The notes under the pieces are model-generated. The model saw only the letters and a list, made by a program, of their open reading frames with translations. It ran no database searches and was not told the origin of the DNA. From positions 360,632-424,631 of the forward strand of contig NW_008246083.1 in assembly GCF_000281045.1 (NCBI RefSeq): DNA of 64,000 nt. Direction: 5' to 3'. Each line of letters starts with the position of its first letter. Position 1 is the stretch's first letter. Of this stretch, positions 19,774 to 31,400 are shown piece after piece. Both the position numbers and the translations under genes were made by a program. Source of the stretch: Saprolegnia diclina VS20. Lineage: Eukaryota; Oomycota; Saprolegniomycetes; Saprolegniales; Saprolegniaceae.

Positions 19774-21002
19774 CTACCGCGACGACGCACACCACGTAAA
19801 GGGCTTGCCCCACCCGACGCAGTTGTCTTGGGTCACGTCATTGAAGCAGTAGTTGCCCGCGTTCTGCGGATCGTGCATGTTGCAGCCGACGCAGACGTCA
19901 TTTTGACACCCGTCACCGTCGAGGCAGACGCAATCGTTAGACGCCGGGGCTGAGGTCGGGGCCGACGTTGGGGCCGAGGTCGGGGCTGACGTTGGGGCCG
20001 AGGTCGGGGCTGACGTTGGGGCCGAGGTCGGGGCAGAGGTCGGTTGCTGCGTGGGTGTGTCGAGGTAGCATGCCACGTATGGCTGACCCCATGCGACGCA
20101 GCTGTCCTTGTCGACGTCGTTGAAGCAGTAGCCGCCATCGCTGCCGAGCATGTTGCAGCCGACACACTTGTTGTTGTTGCACTGACCATCCGTGCACGAG
20201 CAGTCACCAGTGGGCGCCTTGGTTGGTGCGTCNNNNNNNNNNNNNNNNNNNNNNNNNNNNNNNNNNNNNNNNNNNNNNNNNNNNNNNNNNNNNNNNNNNN
20301 NNNNNNNNNNNNNNNNNNNNNNNNNNNNNNNNNNNNNNNNNNNNNNNNNNNNNNNNNNNNNNNNNNNNNNNNNNNNNNNNNNNNNNNNNNNNNNNNNNNN
20401 NNNNNNNNNNNNNNNNNNNNNNNNNNNNNNNNNNNNNNNNNNNNNNNNNNNNNNNNNNNNNNNNNNNNNNNNNNNNNNNNNNNNNNNNNNNNNNNNNNNN
20501 NNNNNNNNNNNNNNNNNNNNNNNNNNNNNNNNNNNNNNNNNNNNNNNNNNNNNNNNNNNNNNNNNNNNNNNNNNNNNNNNNNNNNNNNNNNNNNNNNNNN
20601 NNNNNNNNNNNNNNNNNNNNNNNNNNNNNNNNNNNNNNNNNNNNNNNNNNNNNNNNNNNNNNNNNNNNNNNNNNNNNNNNNNNNNNNNNNNNNNNNNNNN
20701 NNNNNNNNNNNNNNNNNNNNNNNNNNNNNNNNNNNNNNNNNNNNNNNNCTCGACGGTTCTTCGGTCGGCGCGGCAGTCGGGCCTTCGGTCGGCGTGTCTG
20801 GCGAGTCGAGGTAGCACGCCACATAGGGCTTGCCCCATGCGACGCAGCTGTCCTTGTCGACGTCGTTGAAGCAGTAGCCACCTTCGGCGCTCTGCATGTT
20901 GCAGCCGACACACTTGTTGTTGTTGCACTGGCCGTCAATGCACGCGCAGTCTTCATTGGCAGCAACGAGCACCGCGAGTGCGAGCGCGAGGAAGAGCTTC
21001 AT
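19774..21002 (-). CDS. Secreted protein with 8-cysteine repeats and Thr/Pro/Ser linkers (interrupted by assembly gap)
   Basis: The start at 21002 gives a clear signal peptide MKLFLALALAVLVAANE. Three repeats of about 50 residues are visible, each with eight cysteines in the pattern C-x-C, GQCNNNKCVGCNM, GYCFNDVDKDSCVAWG and a final Cys. Repeat 1 lies before the gap, repeats 2 and 3 after it. Linkers are Thr/Pro-rich, including about eight PTSA units before the last repeat, and are likely O-glycosylated. The N gap at 20233-20748 falls in a linker, so the repeat count and true length are unknown; that frame continues on both sides suggests one gene. The family looks like secreted cell-wall or surface proteins; no function can be assigned. 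Confidence 0.8.
19942..20045. repeat. 24-bp tandem repeat encoding the PTSA linker
   Basis: Alternating near-identical blocks of gaggtcggggctgacgttgg run in tandem here, about four copies, and encode repeated Pro-Thr-Ser-Ala on the minus strand. The regularity at nucleotide level suggests recent expansion. Confidence 0.75.
20233..20748. other. Assembly gap (516 N)
   Basis: A run of 516 Ns lies inside the Cys-rich repeat gene. Gap placement within a repeat-encoding gene suggests the assembler collapsed or could not span further repeat units. Confidence 0.99.
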
Positions 21003-22015
21003 GGCAAATTGGAGAATGAGAGTCCGGCTAGCATGCGCCGGTCTGTATGTAGCGCGAGTGCGCTGCCTCCGCAGACCCACGTGGCGGCCAAATCGAACCG
21101 GCGGCAAAACAGATGGCGTGACCGCCCGACCTCGCTCAATGCACGCATAGGCATTCGATGCGGGCCGGCGACGCATGCCAGCGCGTGTGCCAACGCCGCC
21201 ATCCACCCAGCAGCTTGCTTGCGTCGCTGCCTCGGCACCCGCCGGCGCCGACATTCCCGCACACCAGCGGCTCGCTGCCTCTGCCGAGTGACAGTCGGCC
21301 GTCACTCGCAGCAGCACTAATGACTGTACTGTTGGAGCACTGGGGTTTACGTATTTTATAGCTTGAAATTTGTATGTGGCTTTGATCCGAGACATCTATT
21401 TCATCCTGTCAAGTGCATGCCGGGAACCCACGTGGCGGCACCACGGACAAGGACGTCACGTGCATGAGGGGGGCAGTGATGATGGTGGCGGCAAAATGCG
21501 AGGATGACAGCACTTGGGCTTGGGCAAAGCTGCGAATGTCCCTTGACACTGCTGGTGGGCTCCAGCGCTGTAGCAGACATGCATTGCACACGAAATGTGG
21601 TGTTGAAGTACCAAGAGCAGCAGAACGGAAGCTGCGGTTGTGTTCCGCAGCACCAGCCTCAATGCGCTGCTGTCGTTATCACGGGTGGTCGGTGCCTGCC
21701 CAACAGTGCGCGTCAGCAAAACGACCACAAGGTTGGGTATTGCATTCGACTTTGTACATTTTGCCATGCGTCGAGGTTGCAGCTGCGCTTGACTACATTA
21801 ACTTTAGCTATAGAACGTTGGACTTCACATAGCGTTTGAATCTCGTTCCATGGGGGCGCTCGATTGTCGGTCGCTGGAAGTGAAAGTTGGTCTGCGACGA
21901 AGACACATTGCAGCGCCAACTACGGTCCCTGTTCGAGCGTGAGGCGAAGTTAACCAGGACGGTATCTTGGCAACCATCAAAGACCAACCGTCAGACAGGG
22001 GACTGGAGCTCACTG
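21003..22015. other. Intergenic, nothing recognised
   Basis: This spacer upstream of the secreted Cys-rich gene contains only short low-quality frames on both strands. No RNA gene or transposon end is evident. Confidence 0.4.
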
Positions 22016-22123
22016 GGGGGACTAAGGCTCACAGGGGGACTAAGGCTCACCGGGGGACTAAGGCTCACAGGGGGACTAAGGCTCACAGGGGGACTAAGGC
22101 TCACAGGGGGACTAAGGCTCACC
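22016..22123. repeat. 18-bp minisatellite, six copies
   Basis: Six head-to-tail units of gggggactaaggctcaca run from 22016, differing by at most one base. The unit is a multiple of three, so an open + frame (21887-22204) reads GGLRLT six times, but flanking composition gives no reason to call it a gene. Confidence 0.85.
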
Positions 22124-22782
22124 ACCAACGAGGGTGCTTCAAAGCCAAATGAAAACGGTCAGCCAATGTACGAACTGCTGCCACGGGGCGACAAGGTCGT
22201 GTGAATATTTTGAGCTTCGTCGGTCGCAAGACTGTACGCTCCATGTATGCCGACTGGGCTCGGAAGCAGGCCCAGTCCAGTGCGGCCCATCCCTGTATGC
22301 AGCTACACGCAAAACCTTGTCAGCGCTCTAATGTTAGGCTTGTAGCTCTTTGCCTGCTCCGAGCAAATGGAGCTATCGGCACGCTGACGGCGAAATGCTT
22401 CCATTTGCCAGGGTTTGGAGTGCAGTACTACTAAGCGGCAGCTCCTCGGAGACCGCAGTACGTACACTGTTGCTCAAGCCGGCTTATGCTAGCGGTGTTG
22501 ACCCTTCCTTGTCCATTCCAGCATTTTGATTCAACCTCGCATTTCTCGGCTCCCCTCGCTCCTAGTGCTACTAGGATTTTCCCGCGCTCTCCTCTCCCGC
22601 GAATTCAAATCCGTTTCGAATGGGTTTCAATGGTTGGGCCCACTATGGCGCCATCTCATTGGCTAGCATACATAAACATGATTTGATTGGCAGTTCTACA
22701 CCATATCGGATGGTGATTGGCGGAATGTTTCTGCAGATTGGCCCAGCGACCAACTCATTTCTGAATTCACATTCCTCAAGAC
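22124..22782 (+). promoter_or_regulatory. H2A copy 2 upstream region with four ATTGG (CCAAT) elements
   Basis: The proximal 125 bp contains ATTGG, the reverse complement of CCAAT, at 22658, 22686, 22716 and 22737, all in the same orientation. No gene is seen between 22124 and the H2A start. NF-Y-type control is inferred. Confidence 0.5.
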
Positions 22783-23214
22783 ATGTCTGGCAAGGGTAAA
22801 GCTACGGGTGGCCGCGGTGCCAAGGGCAAGGCCTCGTCGCGCTCGTCGAAGGCCGGCCTCCAGTTCCCGGTCGGTCGTGTCGCTCGTTTCCTCAAGAAGG
22901 GCCGCTTCGCCCAGCGCATCGGCGGTGGTGCCCCGGTCTACCTCGCCGCTGTCCTCGAGTACCTCTGCGCCGAAATCCTCGAGCTTGCCGGCAACGCCGC
23001 CCGCGACAACAAGAAGTCGCGTATCATCCCGCGCCACATCCAGCTCGCGGTCCGCAACGATGAGGAGCTCAACAAGCTCCTCGGCGACGTGACGATCGCG
23101 TCGGGCGGTGTGCTCCCCAACATCCACAACATCCTCCTCCCCAAGAAGACGGCGCCGACGACGACGCCCGTCAAGGAGAAGAAGACCAAGTCCTCGGCGT
23201 CGCAGGACTATTAA
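22783..23214 (+). CDS. Histone H2A (H2A.X-type C-terminus), copy 2
   Basis: This intronless gene encodes the same 143 residues as the copy at 12172-12603, including the terminal SQDY. The coding DNA differs only at scattered synonymous sites, and about 115 bp of 3' flank is also nearly identical, after which similarity stops. The 5' flanks are unrelated. The copies lie about 10 kb apart in opposite orientation. This copy has its own CCAAT-rich promoter and a stem-loop, so it is probably active. Confidence 0.97.
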   Translation: MSGKGKATGGRGAKGKASSRSSKAGLQFPVGRVARFLKKGRFAQRIGGGAPVYLAAVLEYLCAEILELAGNAARDNKKSRIIPRHIQLAVRNDEELNKLLGDVTIASGGVLPNIHNILLPKKTAPTTTPVKEKKTKSSASQDY

Positions 23215-23274
23215 ATGTCCCTTGCATCCTGCCGATCGTGATGAACATCGCGGTCGCGCATTCCACAACAACCT

Positions 23275-23290
23275 GGCTTTTCTAAAAGCC
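23275..23290 (+). terminator. Histone mRNA 3' stem-loop (H2A copy 2)
   Basis: GGCTTTTCTAAAAGCC is identical to the element after H2A copy 1 and matches the GGYYYTTHTNARRRCC consensus, about 60 bp after the stop codon. Confidence 0.8.
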
Positions 23291-23410
23291 ACCCATACCT
23301 TGAGAAAGGTTATCATCCTCGTGGTAGCTATGTATATCCTTCGTAGAGCTAGCACGACGCAAGAATCGAACGACGGGCTGCAACAGAAGACAACTGGACA
23401 TTTATTAGGC

Positions 23411-24619
23411 TCACAATGGCGGAAGCGTTGCAACAAGTTGTCGCACGTGAGGGCTGTGGTGGGCAATGACGCCAAAGTGGCCAAACAGCTCAAGTTCAAG
23501 CACGCGCTTTTGACGGCGCAGTGCTTCAATCGCCTCGCCCTGGGACTCGAGACTGTCATAGTCGTCGGCGGCGATCGCGGCCTCGAGGGCCTCTTCCTTC
23601 TCCGTGATCGCAGCGTCCAGGGGCGCGATGGCTTCGGCAATCTTGGCGCACTGCGCATGACGCTCGAGAACGATGCTAGAGATATCGAGAGTCGTCTCGG
23701 GCTGCACGAGTTGCTTGACGACAGGCAAGTACGCAATCGCCTCGGCCACTGCGTTGGTCCTAGTATCAACGTCAGCTAGTCAGCTTCCTGTGGCAGATTC
23801 GTCGTACCGGGCCTCAAGGGCTGCAGTATATTCGCGCTCGAGCTCGGAATGCTCGTCTCGCACACGCTGTAGGTCGTCCTCGGACGCACTGGCCACGCGG
23901 GCGGCGTGCACATGGAGCTGCTGGCTTGCCGTGACCACCGCCTTGTTCCAGCGAGTGTACTTCTCCACGAGCACGTCGCCAAGGACGTCTTTCTGAGCAT
24001 GTTCGGACGCGTCCAGCGACTGCAATCCCTGCGTGATCTCGAGAACGCTGTCGGTTGGCTGCACATGCGTGGCTTGCGGCGACTCGAAGGACAAGTCGAC
24101 GACCGAGGCCGTCTGCACCGGCGGCGAGACGAATGCCCCGTTCTTCATTCGCGCGCGCGCCTTGATGGCTTCCTACGGTGCACGCTTGAGCCTTAGTACG
24201 ACCAAGGCCGCGTACAATGGTCTTTCGCATCTCGTCTTGCACCTTGGCGACAAACTCTGGTGACCACGCCGTCTGCAACAAGGCTGTGCCACGCGGACCT
24301 AGACGCCCGCATGCCCCTCTGCACTCTGCGGCAAGCGCGTACCCTGCAGTGCAAAGCATCGGTGGTTGGCGTGATGGTTCGTGCTGCAACGCCCGCACAC
24401 GTGGCGGTTGCAGTCGAGACACCAGATATCGACGTCGTTCGCGCAGCACGTGCACGCATCTGTGCAAGCGTGAGTCAACCGTTCTGGCAGCGTCGTCAGT
24501 AGTATCTGCGTACGCTTCGTGGTTGTGGGCGACCCGTCGTGGCGCTGGTGGCATGCAAGGCCGTTGGGCAGGCTCCAGCAGCGCGTGTTGGGAATGGGCT
24601 CGAGGTGTTGCACTACCAT
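23411..24619 (-). CDS. B-box zinc-finger coiled-coil protein
   Basis: The start is ATG 24619 (MVVQHLEPIPNTRCW). Three introns of 44, 43 and 48 bp restore one frame of 357 residues. A B-box-type zinc finger lies near residues 55-92, with ACTCCANDVDIWCLDCNRH and VCGRCSTNHHANHRC giving the spaced Cys/His ligands. The C-terminal half is helical and charged (EDDLQRVRDEHSELEREYTA and ITEKEEALEAAIAADDYDSL), consistent with a coiled coil. There is no RING finger, so ubiquitin-ligase activity is not supported. It resembles a TRIM-like arrangement without RING; cellular role unknown. Confidence 0.75.
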
Positions 24620-24698
24620 AGAGCATAGTACGCGCCATGAGCGGCGACGGCGACGTACTCGTCGGCAGCTTCTCGCCAAACTGCATGACCGCTCGCTT

Positions 24699-25105
24699 CA
24701 TCGGCGCCATCCACGCCATGCTTGCTCGAGTGCACGGCCCAGCCAGGCTCTTGGCAACTGGCCTTTTTTCATTGGCTGTAATTCAGCCAATCCAAAGGCG
24801 ACTCGAGCTTTGACAGCATCATGCCTCGACAGAGCCATCGCTCGTTGCTGGGGCGAGCGGTGGGCAGCGCCGGGCCACTCAACAGACAGAGCTGTTGGCT
24901 GAAGAAGCATCGGCGCCATCCACGCCATGCTTGCTCGAGTGCACGGCCCAGGCTCTTGGCAACTGGCCTTTTTTCATTGGCTGTAATTCAGCCAATCCAA
25001 AGGCGACTCGAGCTTTGACAGCATCATGCCACGACAGAGCCATCGCTCGTTGCTGGGGCGAGCGGTGGGCAGCGCCGGGCCACTCAACAGACAGAGCTGT
25101 TCGCT
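24699..25105. repeat. Tandem duplication of about 205 bp with CCAAT inverted repeats
   Basis: The segment from 24699 to about 24900 is repeated at 24908-25105. The copies differ by a 4-bp indel and very few substitutions. Each copy contains a perfect inverted repeat ATTGGCTG-TAATT-CAGCCAAT (24771-24791 and 24976-24996), that is, a head-to-head CCAAT pair. It lies upstream of the B-box gene, so it is probably duplicated promoter DNA. Confidence 0.85.
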
Positions 25106-25407
25106 GCAAACGACCGGGCGCTGTCGACTGCTGCACCCGCCGTCCCTTGCCATGGGCTATTGATGGACGCATTGACCAACCCAAGACGACCGGAACTACG
25201 ATGACTGCAGGGCGTCGATATACTAAGAGCAGCAGCGCGCCTAGGCTACCGAGAAGAACGTTGTCTTCGCGCCTGGTGGCAGTCGACACGGTGCGGACCA
25301 ACGAAGCCTCAGTAGCTCAGCACGTTGGACTGTTGTAGGATGCACATCTCTGGCTTGTTGCTTTCGATCTTACGAGAAGGCCCATGTTGTTCTACTAGCA
25401 AGGACGT
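25106..25407. other. Intergenic, nothing recognised
   Basis: The segment between the tandem duplication and the 3' end of the Rav1-like gene contains no supported feature. A fragment near 25310 resembles a tRNA D-arm but has no matching T-arm. Confidence 0.4.
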
Positions 25408-28400
25408 CTAGTCGAGCAAGGTGGGGACTTGACAGCGCTGGATTGAGCCGTCTGAGTGGCTCGTGTAGAAGAAGTCGTCGGTCGCAAACGCGTCCGTGAC
25501 GCCCGTGATGGTCTACGTGCAACTAAGACTCTCATTTTCAACCCAACGGGTCGCACCGGCGCCACAAAGGCCGAGGTCGTGTCGCCCAGGAACGTGGCGA
25601 CCACCGGCTTGGCCTTGCCCGTGAGCCACGATGCGAGCTCCCGAAAGAGCGGCAGCGCCCAAATCTACTTGCCATTCGCATAGCATCGATGCTGCCATTT
25701 GCCATGTACCTTGATGTCGCCCGTGGCCGAGCCAGAGAGCACCGAGTGGCCGCGCGGGTGCAGGACAAGCGTTGTAATCGCGCTGTCGTGGGCGGCCGAG
25801 ACCGTATGCAGCATGCGCTGCCGACGCACGTCAAAGACGCTGAGCCCGCCGCTTTCGCCGCCCGAGATGAGCAGCTACACCCGTGAGTGCCAACTCAACA
25901 CAGCGAATCGAAGGTACCTGGTGGCGCGAAGAGAACACGACAGCAGTCGCGCCCAGCGGGTGGCACAAGGGCGCGGAAATCAGCGCTTTTTGCGGCGGCA
26001 GGAGCGTGTCCCACAAGCAGAGACTCTTTTTTCTACAGCCCCAACCATGAAGAGCCATATCAAGGTGACATTGCTACTTGGTCGACGCTCCCACGGACGC
26101 GAGGCAGCTCGAGGCGTTGAGAAACGTAAAGTCGCGCGTCCCTCGGTTGTGGCACTAGGCAGCGTTGCATGCCTCCTCTGCATGCACAGGGTTGTACCTG
26201 GAGGTGCGCGTAGCACCCCGTCGCGCCCGAGCTCGAAAAGTTCCAGAGGTAGACAAACCCGACGTTGTCGCACGCGCCAAGCTAGATTCGAAAGCATATT
26301 CTTGCTGGCGTTGGGAGTATGGGAGGCGTACGGTGTGGCCGCTGTTCTCAAACCGAATGCGGTGGACGTCACGGCGCGGCGCAGCCAGCTGCGTCAGCGG
26401 ATTGAGCTACAGACAACTAGTCCATGGAACCACCGACAGCCTTGTCGTACCGTCGGGACGTGGTGCTCAAAGCTGCCGAGCGGCGCTGTCGGGTTGTCAA
26501 AGCGCCAGAGATCCACGACGCCTTTGGTCGTGCCCGCGCAAAACACCGAGAGCGACGGGTGCGCCGTGAGCGCAATCGGGCGGTAGCTCGTCGACCGGCT
26601 GTCGGGCGTCGGCGACAGCGGATTGGCGGGCGTCGTCTTGGGCGACACCTCCATCTCGTTTGCAAACGCTGGCGGCGGCGAGAACCGCGTGTTGACTTGA
26701 AGCTACACGAGGTCGTGAGGGAGAGCTCCGGACGCGTCAGAGTACCTGGCAGAGGCTCGAGAGGTCGCTGGGTGGCGCGTCGCGACGCGGCTTCTTGGCT
26801 GTCGAGCGGTAAATGAACCGGCCGTTGCAGTGCACGACCGTGCTGCGCTGCTCGGGGTTGAAGCACATGCTTTTGACCGACTCGCCGGGCACTTGGCTCT
26901 TGTAGATGACCTCAATCGAGCTCGGCGATGGCAGCTCCATGCCGCTCGTCGTCGTCATGTTGTCCTGGGCTGCGTTGTTGTGGCCAATTGACGGTGCCAG
27001 CTGCAGCATCAAATGGCGCCACGGGCAGTGCCCCTCCGCAGCGTCGCTGCAAGGAGCGATCACGCGGGGAGAGCTTGCCGCCCACATCGTCCACTGTCGA
27101 CTCAAGACGTCGTCAGGGTCGCCCAGAATCCGCGCTGCGTGCACGGCCATGCAGTGGTACGCGGCCGCCAGAAAGAGGCGGCTGCACGCGCACGCGTCCG
27201 AGTGGAGGGTCGCGGCCTTGGGCGGTGGCCACTTTGGCTGAAGGCTCACGAGCTGCTGCAGCACGGCATGGAGCGTCGGAAGGTCGTGGCGCAAGGACGC
27301 AGGCGCCTTCTTCGGCTGCCACACGTGGCACGTGTAGCACTTGTCGCTGGGCATCTCGTGGAGCTCCTTTTGCGGAAAGAGGACGTGGACCAGCCGACCG
27401 ACACAGCACCGCTCGAGGCTTATTGTCGCGACACGGAGCGCGAGGCAGAGCGCGCTGTAGATACACGTCGACGCAAGCCGGATCGTGCTCGAGTCGGGCT
27501 CGATACCAAGCGCAAACACAATGTGCAAGTACTGCGTCCAGACGATCGCACCCCGAAGCGCAGCCCACGGCGCGCCACCCGCGAGCACTGTGTTTAAAAA
27601 CGCTTGCAGCGGTGCAGTCACGCTGCGGGCCGTGCCAGTCACATGCGTGGCCAACACGTGAATGAGCGGGAGGTCTTGTCGAAGGTGGTCGTCAATGTCG
27701 AGTAGGCGCACACTCGCAAACGCGTCGAGCTCCTCCTGCAGGTTGATGAGCAGCGGACCGAGCTCGCTAGCGTCCTTGGTCTCGAACGAGGCGGTGGTTG
27801 CAACGACGAGGCGCTCCGAGACCGCGGCGAGCTGGCTCGTGACGTTGGCAACCTTTGTGTGCTGCAGCATGACGGACGCCATCTCTGGAATTGCAAGGCT
27901 CCCAAAGCTCTCTGAGAGGTCGCTGCAACAGCGGTACGCGGACCGCGTGAGGCCTTGCGCCAAGAGGCGCGACGCTGCCTACGACGCAGGTAGGAGTCGG
28001 TACAAGGCAAGTGCGCTTGTACCTTGACGTGCAGGGCAACAACAAGCTGCGTGTCGGCGTCGCTGTAGACGCGCCGTGTAAAATCGTAGCGCACGAGGGC
28101 ACAGGCAGCGTACAACGACTGGTTCATGTCGCGCCAGTACATGGTCGACGTCGTGTCAAAGCCGCAGCGCATCGCGGTGGTCGGCGGCGTCAACAACGTC
28201 ATGTACGGAAACTCGCCGGTGAGTAGCAGCTGCGCCAGCGCCTCCAAGTACACGTCCCCGCACGCTTTGGCGCGCGAGAGCACCATGTTGTTGAGCACTT
28301 GGGTCGTGATCGGACCGCGCGCGTCGGCTTCAGCAAGCTTGCAAATCAGAAGTGAGAGCACGAGCGTCGGGTCGGCCGCTTCGGCCATCGCGGCGGCTTC

Positions 28401-31400
28401 GTAAATCTTGCTGCCAAGAAGGAAGAAGGTGGCCGCCAGCATGTACCTACATACCCGTATGGCATCGCGAGACACTGTATATACAAGTGTACCGGCCCTT
28501 GGATTTGAGCACAAATGCATTCTTGATGGCCGCCGTGCGCCACCGGTCGTCGTCAAAGTCGTTGGTGAGGAGGTCGGCGATCTTGTTTTCTTTGGCGAGC
28601 CGGAAGAGGCCAGCAAGGAGCCGCGTTTTGCCCAGCAGCACGTAGTAGAGCGCGACGTCGAACGGATCTTTGGAGGCTACGAGGATCAGAAGAAGTCGAA
28701 TGACGACGAAGAACGTACCTGCATACGCCGACTGCGCGACCTGCTCGGTCTTCTCGCGCAATTTGGCTAAGTCGTCGAGCCAAAAGGGCAAGCGGAGATC
28801 GCGCATCTCGGTCCACGTCCACTTGGTCGGCGAAAGCCACGGCAACGCGGTCAAGAAGTCCATTTTCGAGAGCCGCGCCCAGAGCAGCGCCTCGGCGCTC
28901 AAGCCAGCGTACGCCTCTTCGCGCCAGCGCAAGGCCAGCGCAAACTTCATGCCAGGAACATCCTCGACGTCATCAACGACGTGCAGCATGGCCGTGAGCG
29001 ACGTGAGCGTCTTGGGATCGGGAATGCCGAGCAATGCCACGCGCGCGGGCGTGAAGAACGCCTCGTAGTCGACCGTGCTCTCGCGAGCTGGCGTCGTTTT
29101 CAGCGGCACGCGCGGGGCAAACAAGAGCGCGGCGCAGTCCTTTGGCGCCGACGACCGACTCGCCCCGCTCGGTGTCCAGAGATCTTCCCTGCCCGAGGCC
29201 GGGTCGAGCATGATGCGAGCCCACGTGAGGCGCGGCGGCACATACACGGGCGTCGCGTGCATGTTGACGTAGCACGTCTCTTCGTACGCTTCGATTGATA
29301 CCTTGAGCGCCTCCAAGAAGCGCCGCAGTGCTTTGAAGGCGCCGCGCCGAAGCAGCTGAAACAGCAGTAGCGGCGGCCATACACTTGGCGATGCACGCTC
29401 TTGGGGCAAGACGACGGCCCGTGTCAGTAGCGCACCTCGGCTCATGTACAGTGCGCTATCGTGGAGAAGTAGGGTTGTCGCCGGCGGCAGCGCCATGTCC
29501 ATCGTCCAGAGCACGGTCGGACCGTTGTAGAGCGTCAGCTGGACGCCGCGCGCGAGGCAGAGCACGAATGCGTCCTGAAGCCACGCGATCGCGCTCGTCC
29601 GTGCGTCGACTGTCCACTTTGACGTCGCGACCGCATCGTACGGTGTGTGCACGCAGACGGTGCGGCTGTCGCCCGCGCGCACTCTCGCTGGGTCGCTCTC
29701 GTCGTCGAGAAGGAGCGCAAACGTGCCGTCGACGCGCTGTGCAAGACGCTGGAAGACGCATTTGCTCAAGGCAAAGCGGTGCAAGACGGCGCCCGTGGCG
29801 ACCGACCACGTAGCAAGCGTGCACGGCGCCGAGACCGTGAGGAGAAAGGCACCGGCGCCCAAGGCATATTGCTCCATGAACACCACCGCCGTGCAGTCTG
29901 TCGCCCACACGGAGGCGTCTGTGAGCAGCAGCGGCGACCGAGAAAACATCCAAACATACACGCTGCCGTCGTCACCGAGGCCGAGGAGCGTCGTGGGCAG
30001 CACGACGAGACGACGCAGGGTAGACGCTGTCGTTGCAAGCGTGAGGATATTGGCCTTAGTATGATTGTCGTAGCCGCAGAGGGCGAGGATCTCGCTGTTG
30101 GCCGTCGCACACAGAATGAGGTCGGCGTCGAGGAGAGCGACGGCCGTGACGACCGAGTTTGTCGATCGAAACCGCGTGTGCGTCAGTTCAAGATGCTGGT
30201 GGGCGAGCTTTGCAAGGGTCGCATCGTCGCTCAGTACAAAGAGCGTCTCGTTGGCGTCGACGAGCCCGAGAGTCGACGTCGACGACGCCACAACCGCGGC
30301 AATCGGGGCATGGGACGCCATGCTGGGGTAGACATCCGTCACGGAAACGAGGTCGAGTGCTCCGGCAACGCGTAGCTGGATGCGCTGTAGCTCGCCGATC
30401 GGCATCGACTGCAACAGAATATCGACAACCGGAGCGCTCGCATCTAATGCAGAGTCTGCTCGCTCCATCTCTGCGATAGACCAAGCAGTACCATGCGCGG
30501 TAGGAAGCCACGAGACGTCGTACAGCGTTGCGGACCGAAAGAGCGTGCGCAGCCCCGAGAACGTTCCGAGCAAAGTGCTCCGTGGCGTCGCATTCTACTT
30601 CGGTATGGGTTCTACGATTCGAGTCAAGAACAGACAGTGTACCAGGAGCGAGACGGCGTCGAGGCGCCAAACACACACGTCGCCATTGTCGAGGACGCCG
30701 TAGAGGACGTACGTGGCAGCGTGCTTGTGCAAGGCAACGTTGCCAGGAATGAACTTTTCACCTACGCACCATAAGTACAACCATCGCAAGCTCGAAATGG
30801 ACCTTGGTGCGTGTCGGCCGTGGCGCCGGATCGGAAGAAGAAGCCCGTCGCTTGACCGACGCCGCGTTGGTCCATGCTGGCGTCGTACACCAGGTGCTTG
30901 GACTCGGTCTTGGGCGCGAGCTCCCAAAAGCAGAGCCCGTCGGCGAGCGTGGTCCGTACAAGCGGGCGCGGCTTGGATCGCGCCACGAGCCCGCACGCGA
31001 TGAGGTTGACCGACGAATACTGCGAGAGGATCGCCGTCGTATCGATCGCCAGCGTCTGAAGAAATGCGAATGGGCTTGCGTTCAAGTCTTCTCGCCACAG
31101 TGTCAGCTGGCCGCGCATGTCGAGTGTGAGCAACGACGCGTTGTCCCCTCCTTGGGCCCTCGCGTCGAGCCATTCTAACCGGCATTGTCAGACGGGGAAG
31201 TATGAATGGCTGTCGCTACCCATGGAGCGGACGGCGCGAGCATGGCCCAAGAAGACGCACGGTGGCGCAGCGGTCTCGGACGGCCAAGCGTCCATGCACC
31301 AGACCTAAGAACGTATATAGCCAAGCGAGAGACGGCTGCGCAAACACACCTTGAGAAGGCGAGAGTGCGCTGTGGCGCCCGTCGCGATGTAGCGACCGTC

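Noticed and set aside
19774..21395. Several long open frames that run through the N gap on all strands
   Set aside because: The Ns are translated as unknown residues, which artificially removes stops; only the minus frame with signal peptide and 8-Cys repeats is supported.
25306..25375. tRNA-like AGCTCAG segment
   Set aside because: No GTTCRA T-loop, acceptor stem or anticodon arm could be matched at proper spacing.
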